Below, piece after piece: positions 43,714 through 53,525 of a DNA stretch of 64,000 nt. Each line of letters starts with the position of its first letter. The stretch's first letter is position 1. The notes under the pieces are model-generated. The model was not told the origin of the DNA, made no database searches, and was given only the letters and a program-made list of their open reading frames with translations. Where the stretch lies: assembly GCA_905221605.1 (NCBI GenBank), contig CAJNDS010002330.1, forward strand, positions 86,441 to 150,440, given 5' to 3'. The DNA comes from Symbiodinium natans. Its lineage: Eukaryota; Sar; Dinophyceae; Suessiales; Symbiodiniaceae. The translations under genes and the position numbers were made by a program.

Positions 43714-44916
43714 GTGGCCCATGGGAAGCCGAGGATGAAGGTCCTTCGTGCGTCAGTGGAAGAAATGCTCCTGTACCACACGACTGAAACCTTTGACAAA
43801 GGAGGAGCTGGAACAGTTGAGAAGATCTGGCAAACTGGCTTTGTTGCCAGCCAAGAGCGTGTTCACCGCCAAACCTCCGGACACTGCAGCCTGTCTTGGG
43901 CCTTCTTCATCTTCACTTGGTGCTATGCCGGAATGGTTAAGAGAAAAGCTAGACTGGTGATCTGCGGGAATTTTCAAGAGAAACAGGGCCGCGAAGATGT
44001 CTACGCCACAGGGTGTCTATCAGAAGCTTTGCGTTCCGTGTTGGTGTGGGCTGCTGCTCAGAACTGGGACATCGGCAGTACTGACATACGCAACGCTTTT
44101 CTTTTGGCTCCGACGCCGCAAGATTCCATGGTCTATGTCATCAGGGCGCCTGTGGTGGTTAAGGATGCCATGGCGTTATTGGGATGCGAAGTGGCTGAGG
44201 CTTATGCGGTCGACCGTGCTCTTTGCGGGTTCCGTAAGTCTCCAAAGCTATGGAACGACTTCCGCAACACCGAGCTGAGGAAGGCCAAGATCATGATCGC
44301 TGGACGCACGGCAGTACTCAGGCCATTGGTGTCTGATGAGAATATCTGGGCAGTAGTTTGGGAAGACAAGCTGCAGGAGAGTCCGGACGTTCCAATTGGA
44401 TCACTAGCTATCGCATTGATTGTGGTATATGTTGATGATTTGTTGTACTTGGGGCGGAAGTACGTGATCCGTGCAGTGCATCAGTGGGTCTCAAGCCGTT
44501 GGAAGTGTAACGACCTTGCTTTGGCTACATCGCAGGAACCTATTCGCTTTCTGGGTTTGGAAATCTACAAACAGGAGTCGGGCCTCAGAATTACCCAAGA
44601 AGGTTACGTTCGAGAGCTTGTCAAACAGCATGCCCTCCAAGATGCCAAGACCGTCATGACGCCCTGCCCTCGTGAATGGTTGTTGGGTCCTGACTTAGGC
44701 ACGAAATGCTTCACCATTGGTCGCCTGCGCGAACTGGTCTCCCTATGGGGTTTGCGGCCAGAGGAGCATCAGTTGAGGAGTTTGAAGACGAGCTGGGATA
44801 AGGCTACGTGGGCCTTGTTTTGGTCGTTGTTGGCCAGACAGCCAGCGACACTGAGCGCTACTACCACGCGCTGTCTGTGTAGAGAAGAGCCGCTATGTCG
44901 CTTGTTGAGCGTGTAG
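43714..44916 (+). CDS. Copia-type reverse transcriptase (RVT_2), largely intact
   Basis: Landmarks in order: KRKARLVICGNFQ, GSTDIRNAFLLAP (first catalytic Asp), VDRALCGFRKSPKLW, LIVVYVDDLLYLGRK (YVDD at 44428-44439), PIRFLGLEIYKQ and LRITQEGYVRELVKQH. The first 60 or so codons of this frame are out of phase. The true N-terminal text lies one frame over (KPLTKEELEQLRRSGK, LLPAKSVFTAKPPD, 43748-43930), so one frameshift lies near 43900. No RNase H is evident after 44916. It differs from the 16-kb element by strand and by having YVDD rather than RVDD. Confidence 0.85.
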   Translation: MAHGKPRMKVLRASVEEMLLYHTTETFDKGGAGTVEKIWQTGFVASQERVHRQTSGHCSLSWAFFIFTWCYAGMVKRKARLVICGNFQEKQGREDVYATGCLSEALRSVLVWAAAQNWDIGSTDIRNAFLLAPTPQDSMVYVIRAPVVVKDAMALLGCEVAEAYAVDRALCGFRKSPKLWNDFRNTELRKAKIMIAGRTAVLRPLVSDENIWAVVWEDKLQESPDVPIGSLAIALIVVYVDDLLYLGRKYVIRAVHQWVSSRWKCNDLALATSQEPIRFLGLEIYKQESGLRITQEGYVRELVKQHALQDAKTVMTPCPREWLLGPDLGTKCFTIGRLRELVSLWGLRPEEHQLRSLKTSWDKATWALFWSLLARQPATLSATTTRCLCREEPLCRLLSV

Positions 44917-45016
44917 GGTCATTGGCAGCTCGTGTGGAGAACAGTCTGAGTGTTTGGACAATGCTGCAGCCCTTGGAACACAGGAAAACAGAGCTGACCT
45001 CTACACTACACACTTC

Positions 45017-45439
45017 CTACTCAAACTGAGAGCCCACAAAACGTTGACTATCTACACCCCCTTTGGGCTCGAAGCTCGAAGCCTCAGCGCTTAGCGCGTT
45101 GGCCGTGGGATGTTTGCTCGCTGGGCCTCGAAAATGCCCCTGTCCAAGCAATACGTGCAAAATGTTCTTGACCATAGGCCTGTTCCTCAAAGTGCGGCAG
45201 TCATCCTTCAGGTGATAGCAATCACCGTATGGCGAGAAGAAGACGTGCCCCGGGAAAACTCCTGCCTTCTTTGCTCTATGCCTGGATGTCGACAAACACC
45301 ACGCACAACCGACACAGCTCATCCCAAGCAAAAAACTACACACAGCTGTCACTGCCAAAAGCACAATCACTTGCACGGTTTTTAGAGTGTTTTGCATCTG
45401 TTTGGAACTTTGGAACTGTGCAAGCACCTTGAGTGGCAT
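45017..45439 (-). CDS. Small membrane protein with a CYH...DC motif
   Basis: 140 codons on the minus strand. It has a hydrophobic segment VIVLLAVTAVCSFLLGMSCV near residue 24, consistent with one membrane span. Then comes FFSPYGDCYHLKDDCRTLRN, whose Cys/His spacing suggests a small metal-binding or disulphide fold. I have a weak recollection of similar modules near the 3' ends of dinoflagellate retroelements. It faces the opposite way to the upstream reverse transcriptase and lies just beyond the helicase remnant, on the same strand as the helicase. Start codon uncertain. Confidence 0.4.
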   Translation of the reverse strand: MPLKVLAQFQSSKQMQNTLKTVQVIVLLAVTAVCSFLLGMSCVGCAWCLSTSRHRAKKAGVFPGHVFFSPYGDCYHLKDDCRTLRNRPMVKNILHVLLGQGHFRGPASKHPTANALSAEASSFEPKGGVDSQRFVGSQFE

Positions 45440-45734
45440 TTGACTTGTGTGAGCTGTCTGCGACTTTGCAGCTTCGGTAAAGGAGAGTGTTTAAAGCCCA
45501 GTGTTTGATCTAGGAAGTCCCACATGCAAACGCATGTTGTTTGGCTCAAGACCGGAGTCGTGTTTAAGTGCGAGAAAGCTAAAAGAAGTGTTTGGAGTGC
45601 CTGTGAGCTGTGTGACTGTGAAGGGTTACTTGCACTTGGTACTTTGGAACACGAGTGAGTTGTTTGTCTTGTGCGTGACTTTGGTCTTTTACGCCGTTAT
45701 TGCTCTTAGGCAACGTCCAGGCCGCCTGGGGTGG

Positions 45735-47751
45735 CTATCAAATCAATTCCCACTTTGCGGCTTTGGCGTTGATAAACCTCAGGCAGAGTGTGCTCACGGT
45801 ACGCATGTTGACCAGCGATTCTGGAACGCCGGTGCAGTGCTATGCCACAGGCTGGCTTTTGCCTCCAGGTAGGTACGCTTTGTAGTCTGTGCAAGCTGCC
45901 ATTTGAAAGCAGGCCCCTAAGCCTTGGCGATAGGGAGGCGACATGATGACCACAGGCTCAAGGCCACGAGTGTATGCAGCCGTGGCCCTGGCGAAGCCAG
46001 CCTCGTTCTGGAACAGAAAGTCGGAGGCTTTGCACGTAACGAGAATGAGGACACCATAGGTAGGGCCGTGGCGCATGCCGTGGTAATGGCCTCAAAGAAG
46101 CGCCGCAGTGCCTCAAGCAACGTCATCTCGGGGGTGCCCAGTTCCTCGGCATGGTGCAGAAGGTTGAGGTGTTTGCGTGACGACCTTTTCTCGTGAGACA
46201 CGAAGCCAATTCGAGCATTCTTTCGAATCTCGTGCCGCAAGGTCAAGGCTACGTCGGCAAGCAGGTAGGTAATTCGTAGTTTTGGCCAATGCGTGTGCGG
46301 TCTTCTAATCGTTCCGGCACGCTGCTACCTGCAAGTTTCTAACCATCTGCCGGCCTTGCTACGGAGCGGTCTGGCCAGGAGGTGCTGCCATTGTAGGCCC
46401 CTGAGGGAAGACTAGGCTTGGTCTTTCCTTGCATAACAAAGGTGCACGCTTCTGGATAGTCCGGCCGCCTGCAGAATTGTTGCTGCTTGTGCCGGCCGAC
46501 TTTGCTAAGCTCCAGCATCGAGCAGAGGATGCCTGAACCTTCGCCAGGCGGAAACGACGCAACCGCCGCAGTGAGTGTGTTCCTGCCCTAGCTGACAGTG
46601 GCTGACATGTCTCTCCGCCACGGGCCCGGTCCTTTTTGAATTTGCCCGCGCAACACTTTCTCAAGGTTGGACGGCGCAAATGGGGAAGTAGGGATAGCAT
46701 TGAGCCCGCACTTTTTCCGTTCAAGGAGTTCAGTCACAAAGTGATGTTGGGTCGGGAACCACCGGCCGGCTGCCTATGGTCCCCTATCATGACATCAAGC
46801 ACAGCGCCGATGTGGCCGATGGGGTCCCTACTTGTTGCGCTTCGTCCCGCAAGGCTACATCGACACCTGGCAAGGCCAGATCTGAGTAGGCATACCCTAG
46901 ATGCAAGTTCACCGCCCCGTGGGTGCAGGCGAAAAGCTTGGCTTTCCTTGTGTCGTTGTCATCAAAAGGGAGGGGGTGTTTAAAAGTTTATCCTTTTCCT
47001 TCCTTGCTGGGACTCGGACAACCAAGCCCCGGACTGAGTCGTGGCCTTGCGTCAGAAGCCCGTCCACGGTCTCTGCAAAGGTGCGCACAGACTCGTTCCC
47101 ATGTGCCGTGTAGAGGACGCATCGTTGGGCCATGCCCGTGAGGAGCACCCCCAAGAAGGCACACGCACGTGTTTTGCCACTGCCAGGAGCACCTGTGACG
47201 TGAATTGCCGTCCTGTTTGCAGCCAAAGAAAAGGAGGAGACTCCAAGCAGGGCCGCCAAGTGTCCATCGGCCCCCCACATGGTGTCACTTAAGCGGATTA
47301 GGAAGCTCGGGCCAACAGCCAAGGCGAAGATGGCAACACGGGTTCTTGGGTCGCTTGCCTCGTCAACCAAATGCACTGGGATCCGCAAGGCTTTGGGATT
47401 CCATGCATTGTGGGGCGGGCTGGCAGCCCCGCCCGTGTGGCGCGCCGGCATAGTGCTTAAAATATCAGTTAGGAGTCCTGGGGACCATTCCGTGGAGTAC
47501 TGCGGCCAAGTGCCGAGCCACTCAGCCGCTATGGCCTGACCTACATTCTCACAGTCCCCGTGTTCCGCCAGGCTTGGCGGGACCAACTGTCCTCTAAATA
47601 AGCGGGCAAGGGGTTCGAGCATGAGGTGACGCCAGCAATTGCTCCAATGACCCTGCAAGCTAAGTCCGATCACTAACAGGAGCACTAGGTCAAGCATGAA
47701 GCCGGGCACCCACGCAGCCTGGCGCACTTTTTCAATAAGTGCGTCATCCAT
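45735..47751 (-). pseudogene. Superfamily 1 helicase (UPF1/DNA2-like), frameshifted
   Basis: 280 codons are open from 47751 to 46909, with a hydrophobic stretch FMLDLVLLLVIGLSLQG and Walker A GAPGSGKT (residues 187-194, 47170-47193). Beyond a stop, other frames carry motif II DVALRDEAQQVG (about 46836-46870), motif III MIGDHRQPAGG (about 46758-46790) and a motif-VI-like NEAGFARATAAYTRGLEPVV (about 45975-46035). The order and spacing match an SF1 ATP-dependent nucleic-acid helicase. At least four frame breaks or stops interrupt it, so it is decayed here, unless the breaks are assembly errors. Confidence 0.75.
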
Positions 47752-48333
47752 CGGGACTCCAGCGCCGCCGGGGCACGCTCTTTCGGAAGGCGAAGAAGGG
47801 CATCCCAGAGGGGGGTCATGGCCCCCCCAAAGAGAACCGCAAAGGACTCCAGGGAGGGCAGCGGCTCGGCGTTAATGAGCGAGTGGGCCTGATGGTCACT
47901 GAGCATTAGGGCCACGTGAAGGTTTTGCGGCTTCATTGCCTTGATGCGTCCTAGTGGAAGCCGCAGCCTTCGCTGGGGTGTCAATTGGTAGAATACTCCC
48001 GGTAAGGTCATCGTGAAGCCTGGCACGGACAGCGGTGCCTTTACACAGGACTTTTCCATCTCCCGGACAGGGCCTGCGGAGCAACCCTGTGCATGAACCG
48101 GACTTGCCACCCGTTGCCTCTAGGCTTGAGTTGCACCAATGGGGGAGCACCCTTCTCGCCTTTGTGGCATGATGAAACTGCTCAGGTGGTTCCTCCTCTA
48201 TTACCGCTTCCGCCGACATGGCTTCAAACTGATAGGCCAGCATGTCGACCAGGCGGTGGAGGGACAACGCAGGCAGGAACATGTCAAGGATCTCCTTGAT
48301 GAGTGGAGCCAGGCCTTGGAAGGCTGTCGGCAA
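47685..48333 (-). pseudogene. Linker between hydrolase-like and helicase segments
   Basis: Two overlapping frames form one protein-like stretch. The first is 48333 to about 48150 (LIKEILDMFLPALSLHRLVD). The second is 48110-47685 (GVFYQLTPQRRLRLPLGRIK, LHVALMLSDHQAHSLINAEP). A one-base shift near 47720 then leads into LIEKVRQAAWVPGF of the helicase part. No family is recognised. Confidence 0.5.
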
Positions 48334-48334
48334 G

Positions 48335-49016
48335 TTAGAGAGGTGGGGCTCGGCAGCACTGCTGCCTAAGGGCCTTGATGCCTTTTGCGCGAGCAGTGTT
48401 GGTCATGCTCTCCACCTCGGCATGGGGGATGACTTTGCCAAGGTGCTTCTGAACAAATGTCTGGACGTTGGGCGACAGTCGGACGAACTCACAGGCCACG
48501 CCCATAAGGGCGGAACGGACCACCTGTTCCACAAATTTATCCGCAAGCCCGCAGATTTGCCGGGTGAGCGCTTCATAAGAGAAGTCCCCCGGTTCATGGT
48601 CAAACAAGGCTTCGCAATCCAGGAAGTGGGAGTAGGAATGGCCGTGTTTGCCAAGGGAGCCAGTCGCATTGAAGAAGTATAGCCGGCACCCTCGCTGCAG
48701 CTCGTGACTCTTCATTGGGGCGCCAGATACACAGCAAATCAGCTTGGTGATGTACAAACTTGAGATGGTGGCAGAGCTCGGAAGCCATGATATGTCGAAA
48801 CAACAAAGCTGGCATCGCGACTCCCCCTAACCTTCCAGTCGCAGGGGGTTGCTCGGGAGAGAGTGCTTTACCAGAGTGATGTTCTTGCCACGCTACTGCT
48901 AGGACCGCGCCTGTATACGAGCCAGCAGAGAAGCCTCTGAGGCGGAGCTGCTTGTAGCTGGCTCCTGCTGCGCTTAACGCAATGTGCAAATCAGTGATGG
49001 CGGCGGGGTGAGGCAT
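48335..49016 (-). pseudogene. Alpha/beta-hydrolase-like segment
   Basis: The frame 49016-48600 holds LRLRGFSAGSYTGAVLAVAW, whose GFSAGS (48918-48935) has the nucleophile-elbow form G-x-S-x-G of alpha/beta hydrolases. After a shift near 48740 the next frame carries ICCVSGAPM and a His in KHGHSYSHFLD, plausible for the catalytic His loop. A candidate Asp lies in FVHHQADLLC. The segment sits between the upstream unassigned domain and the helicase on the same strand. Hydrolase chemistry or substrate cannot be inferred. Confidence 0.5.
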
Positions 49017-49056
49017 ATGGAGGTGGGCTCTGGCTGAAGTGCATGTTCCACCCCAG

Positions 49057-49748
49057 TCATGCGTGCGCGTACAGAGCCTGGCAGAGCTTTTCCACCAGGT
49101 GGTGGGGTGGGGTAAAGGGCGTTACTCCAGTGGCGAAAAGCGCTAGGTAGCAGCAACAGTGCATGTGATGCATTTGCACTGTGGGATAAAAGCAGCGGCA
49201 CTTCGGTATGCATGCCAAGGGACGGTTGCGAGCGGATTGCCCCAGTCGACTCCATGTCAAGACCGACAGGCCATACGAGTTGCCCGTATGGAGGATACAA
49301 CCCTGGAGACCCCCAAGCGGAGGGTTTCCTTTAAACCCCATACCGCTGACAAAAATGCACACTATGCTGTGCAGAATGTCTTGACGTGGCAGCGGATCCT
49401 TATCGGAGAAGGGAGGGAGCTTCCAGTCTCGCATAGCCTGCTTGGCAGTGAGACGGTAGTTCCCATCTGTGCATCCAACCACCTGTGCGAGGGTCGCGGT
49501 GCAGTCATTCGTAAAGAATGCAAGGCCGGGTACGTTGCCCTCCAAAGCATATTTGACCGCGCATGCCAGGGAGGACATTTGCTCATTGAGCAAACTGTCA
49601 CGCTCTTTCCAGACCGGACGCTCCATTACCGGGTGCAACCATCCATGGCGTAGGTAGAAGGCAACCCCTGGGAGGAGCGGGAGCTTAGCTCCCTCCGTAG
49701 TGCCCAAAGGGGGGGCGTGCCACGTGTCCCCCAAATTGCTTGGGATGC
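49057..49748 (-). pseudogene. Unassigned domain of the multidomain gene
   Basis: A continuous minus-strand frame of about 230 codons from the insertion junction: PSNLGDTWHAPPLG, LLPGVAFYLRHGWLHPVMER, MSSLACAVKYALEGNVPGLA, then LSVLTWSRLG. It reads as real protein but I recognise no family. It is the direct continuation, across the foldback-like insertion, of the frame at 51934-52175, since both contain SNLG at the junction. Confidence 0.5.
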
Positions 49749-49858
49749 GGATCAAAAAAAAATTTATTTAGGATCAAGAAAAATTTATTTAGGATCAAGA
49801 AAACATTTATTTAGGATCAAAAAATAATTTTTCTTTTCTTCCGACGGAGAAAGAGAAA

Positions 49859-50160
49859 ATGGGATGGAGGGAGGGAGAAAAGGAGGGAGGGAGGGAAGGA
49901 AGGGCGGAAGGACGGAAGGACAGGAAGGAAGGCAAGGAAGGAAGGAAGGAAGGAAGGAAGGAAGCAAGGAAGCAAGGAAGCAAGGAAGCAAGGAAGCAAG
50001 GAAGCAAGGAAGCAAGGAAGCAAGGAAGCAAGGAAGCAAGGAAGCAGGGAAGGAAGGGAAGGAAAGGAAAGGAAAGGAAAAGGAAAAGGAAAAGGAAGGC
50101 CGGAATCAAGAAAGACAGAAAAAGGCAATTTCACAAAAGAAAGAAAGCAAGGAAGACGTC
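49859..50160 (+). repeat. Polypurine GGAAG / GCAAGGAA tract
   Basis: About 300 bp, including roughly ten perfect GCAAGGAA units (49970-50045). It produces long artefactual Lys/Glu/Gly frames on both strands. Confidence 0.9.
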
Positions 50161-50584
50161 GTGCCAGCTTGCTTCAAAGCATACGTATTCTGGCCTTTGG
50201 TTGCTTGGTGCTGTGCTCCTAAGGTCCTCTGGTCACGTGGTCCTCTGGTCCTCCGGTCCTCCGGTCCTCTGGTCCCGTGGTTGCCCGGTCCCGTGGTCAG
50301 AGTTTGTTTTTATTTATTGCTTTTTGGTCATAATGGTATATTTAGTTCTGTAGGAAAACATAACATAACATATGATATATGTATGTGTATATATTAAAAC
50401 AAAGTACAATGATATTATATAGTGGAATAGAGTATCATAGAACACAATATCGTATAGTATACCTTTGTATGATAAAAAAAAACATCAAAAATCGTAGTAA
50501 GAAAGCGTATATGTATATATATATATAATGCTATTTGTATATATAAAATTCATAATACACAATACATATTTATTGTTTGTTTGG

Positions 50585-50870
50585 CGCCGGGCAAGCTTGT
50601 TCAACGCGTATGAATCCCTTCCAAACCCATGATGCGAGCATTGTGTTTGCAAATGGGGGGGGTCTGCGCCCCCCCCCCCCCCCTCAAACCCCCCGCTGCT
50701 TTTTTAAGCCAGCGTATGAATATCCTTTCCAAACCAATGATGCGAGCGTTGTGTTTGCAAATGGGGGGGGCTGCGCCCCCCCCAACCCCCCCGCTGTTTT
50801 CTTAGTCCGGGCAAGCTTGCTTCAAAGCACATGAATCCTTCCAATCCCATGATGCGAGCACTTTTTTGCA
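50585..50870 (+). repeat. Three about 120-bp units with G-run/C-run hairpins
   Basis: Units contain ATGATGCGAGCATTGTGTTT, GCAAATGGGGGGG, TGCGCCCCCCC and CAAACCCCCCGCTG, at about 50585, 50705 and 50815 (the last truncated). A related ATGGGGGGGCTGCGCCCCCC piece lies at 40421-40445, outside the insertion. Confidence 0.85.
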
Positions 50871-50879
50871 TAATAAAAT

Positions 50880-51470
50880 ATTGCACACAAAAATACAACA
50901 CTTTTCAAGTATATACAAGAATATGCAGCAATATACACGTAAAACAAGAATAACTTACAACAATTTTCAGTAATTGACAATAGTATTCAATAATCGACAA
51001 CAATATACAATAATATACAAAAATGTACAATAATACACAACAATATATACAATAATTGTCGAAAATATACAAAAATATACAGTAATATAGAAAACACAAA
51101 AACTCAATGACATGCAATAATGTAACATAGTATACAATAATATACAATAATAGACAATAATATACAATGACATACAGTAATATACTATAATATAGAATAA
51201 TCTGCAGTAACATACAAAGAAAACTCAATAATATACAATAATGTACAGTAATCTACAAAAAAGAGAATAATACACAATAATTTTGAAAATATACAATAAC
51301 ATTCAATAATATGCAACAATATAAAGTATTATACAAAAATACAAGAAAATACACGACAATACAATAATACTCAACAAGATGTACAACAATGTACAATAAT
51401 ATGCAAGAATATACAATGTCATACAATACTATACAAGAATATACAATACTATGCCATAATATACATGCTT
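50880..51470 (+). repeat. AT-rich ATACAATA satellite-like array
   Basis: About 590 bp of loosely repeated TATACAATAATATACAA motifs, 11-12 bp period. Minus-strand open frames rich in Tyr, Ile, Leu and Cys here are by-products of the repeat. Confidence 0.85.
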
Positions 51471-51479
51471 CAGAGTATA

Positions 51480-51735
51480 CGCATTTTTTGGAAACTTCTA
51501 ATGCCAAGATGCCAGCATTGATTTGCAGCCTCTGCAAACTCAGAAATGCTGCTATTTACAGTATTTCCAGCCTTTGAAATCGCAGAAATGCTGCTATTTT
51601 CAGTATTTGCAGCCTCTGGAAACTCAGCAATGCTGCAGTGTACAGTATTTCCAGCTTCTGAAAGCGCAGAACTGCTATATACAATATCTCAGAAATGCTG
51701 CTATTTTCAGTAGTTCCTGCATAAATGCTGTGTTT
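51480..51735 (+). repeat. Five about 42-55-bp tandem units
   Basis: Units such as CAGCCTCTGGAAACTCAGAA, ATGCTGCTATTTTCAGTATT. They diverge by point changes and one shortened unit. Confidence 0.85.
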
Positions 51736-51933
51736 TTCCGGTATTTAGAGCTTGCGAACGGCCAGAACTGCTGCATTTCTGAGCGTTGACGGCCTCCGCT
51801 TCGCTTGCAAGAAGCCTTCGAAGCCTTCAGTAAATTATTTTTTGATCCCAAATAAGTTTTTTTTGATCCGCCTAGAAATAAATTATTTTTTGATCCCAAA
51901 TAAATTTTTTTTGATCCCCTACCCAAATTGCTT

Positions 51934-52870
51934 CGGGTAGCGTGGGCAAGGACTTCACGTTTCCCCATTGCTGCAGAACTCTCTTCCCCGGCACGGAGTA
52001 GCCATGCGCAAAGGGAGGCGGGACAGACGGTCCAAACCGATTGGCCATGAACATTTCGGGGCCGTAACGCCGCTAGCCGTGAGTCGTGGCTGCTCATGCC
52101 GTGTAGGAGCGGCAAAAAGCCTTGCTCAAAGGGGCCCTGGCCCCATGACCGGCAAGCGGGGTGTTTCTGAGGCATTGGAGGAAATGAATTCGATCTGATG
52201 CGAGCGATTCCGTCGGCTCGACTCCATTAGCAATCATGGAGTTTGTCGGGAAGATCAGGGACTTTATGGCGTCAGAGAGGCTTCTCTGGAGCCGATCAAG
52301 TACTTGCTCCAGGCTGCCTTCCAACCAATATTCTGCCGGCCCCTTCCGAAAGGGCCGATACTCATCAGGGAAGAAGACAACTAGCCCTCCATTGGCCTGT
52401 AACTGATCTTCCGAGATACAGATTGCCCCTACTCGCCACGGGGTACGGGCCCCCTCCGGGATGTGCGCGTCCGGCGAGCAGGCCCAGTGCGAGGCCGGCC
52501 GTTCCACTGGGTCCTGTGCCACCTCTGTTGGGCCAGGGCAGAGCTTTTCCGCAGCCATGGTGCCCAGCTGAGAAAGGGGTGCGGAAGTGGGGAGGGCGTC
52601 TAGCGCAGCTACTCGACGCAACTCTTCCATTTCCCATTTGGCCGTGAACAACGTATCATGATCAAGCAAGGCGAGGGTGGCATTCGGTACGAGAGCGCGC
52701 AACACTGCCAGAACCTCTGGCCCGGCCCAGGTGTAATTGAGGGCCTGGAGGCCTGCTTCGACGTCTCTTGGGGCTTGCGTTGGCCAGCTGAGACATTCGA
52801 AGTGAAGTGGACCTCTGCAAGCCTTGCAGCTGCCGAAACCTCCGGGTTGGCGATTTTGAGGTCGAGGTCA
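51934..52870 (-). pseudogene. Glycosyltransferase-like N-terminal part of the multidomain gene
   Basis: The frame runs from about 52870 to 52094. It includes LRALVPNATLALLDHDTLFT with Asp-His-Asp (52655-52663), then ISEDQLQANGGLVVFFPDEY (NGGLVVF about 52373-52393). A DxD motif after a hydrophobic strand, followed about 90 residues later by an N-x-G-hydrophobic strand, is the pattern of GT8/GT77-type nucleotide-sugar transferases. This is fold-level inference only. A frame change near 52150-52100 leads to the frame ending REVLAHATRSNLG at the foldback-like insertion. Confidence 0.45.
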
Positions 52871-53079
52871 AGATGCAGCGAGAGCAACATCATCAGGGCC
52901 CGTCACGCCATTTGCAAAGCTGGTGTTTGCATTCAGTCCTCAACCAATGATTGCAGTTCTTCGGATGCTCAAATACGGGTAGAAGGAGCGAGCTCCGTAG
53001 CAGCGAAAGCCAGGGTTCTTTCCATGTTTCGATGATCTCGACACGATAAGCTTCTTCTTCAATTTGTCCTTGGAGAAGT

Positions 53080-53395
53080 GTGCTGCTACATGCTTGCTAA
53101 GTTCATTCCTGCAGACACAACGTTTGCAGCCTTGTCAGGCCCTCATGCTTTGTCAGGGAGGGCGCAGAGTTGGCCAAATCCATCGTTTGCAGGCTCGTGA
53201 GCCCTCGAAGGCCTTGTCGGGGAGGGCGGAGAGTGTGTTTTGGAGCAGGATGAACGTTTGCAAGCTCGCGAGGCCGTCAAAAGGCTTGTCGGGGAGTGGA
53301 GACCAGTTGCCCCTCAGGTCCAGCAGTTTCAAACTCGTGAGGCCTTCGAAGGCCTTGTTCGAGAAGGCGGAAAGCTTATTGTATTGCGAAAAGTT
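53080..53395 (-). CDS. LRR fragment, minus strand
   Basis: Four to five 24-residue leucine-rich repeats of the typical extracellular type, e.g. NKAFEGLTSLKLLDLRGNWS, LPDKPFDGLASLQTFILLQN and LSALPDKAFEG. Below about 53150 a frame change leads to TSLQTMDLANSAPSLTK. Both ends appear truncated and no signal peptide is seen. Confidence 0.65.
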
Positions 53396-53399
53396 TACA

Positions 53400-53525
53400 T
53401 GGGGCAACAAGCTCTCCACCCCCCCGGAAAAGGTCTTCGAGGGTCTCACGAGCCTGCAAACACTAGATTTGAGCACAACCAGCTCCCCGCCCTCCCCGAC
53501 AAGGTATTTGACCTCCACTGACATT
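53400..53525 (+). pseudogene. LRR fragment, plus strand, inverted to the preceding one
   Basis: Reads KVFEGLTSLQTLDLS, then after a one-base shift EHNQLPALPDKVFDL and a stop at 53519. It is the same LRR type as the minus-strand array, in opposite orientation and separated by only a few bases. Confidence 0.6.

Larger units (their letters stand above)
49749..51917. mobile_element. Foldback-like 2.17-kb insertion
   Basis: Both ends are short tandem arrays of about 21 bp, GGATCAAGAAAAATTTATTT, oriented inward: four units at 49749-49835 and about five at 51825-51917. The target text CCCAAATTGCTT occurs on both sides (49730-49741 and 51922-51933), giving a duplication of at least 12 bp, and about 19 bp with mismatches. 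The interior is entirely low-complexity or tandem repeat and has no transposase. Terminal arrays of short inverted units are characteristic of foldback elements. This assignment is inferred from structure. Confidence 0.75.

Noticed and set aside
49807-50397. Long Lys/Glu/Gly-rich and Phe/Leu/Pro-rich frames on both strands
   Set aside because: They follow from the GGAAG/GCAAGGAA polypurine tract being free of stop codons.
50905-51537. Hydrophobic Tyr/Ile/Leu/Cys frames suggestive of membrane proteins
   Set aside because: By-product of the ATACAATA array in all minus frames.
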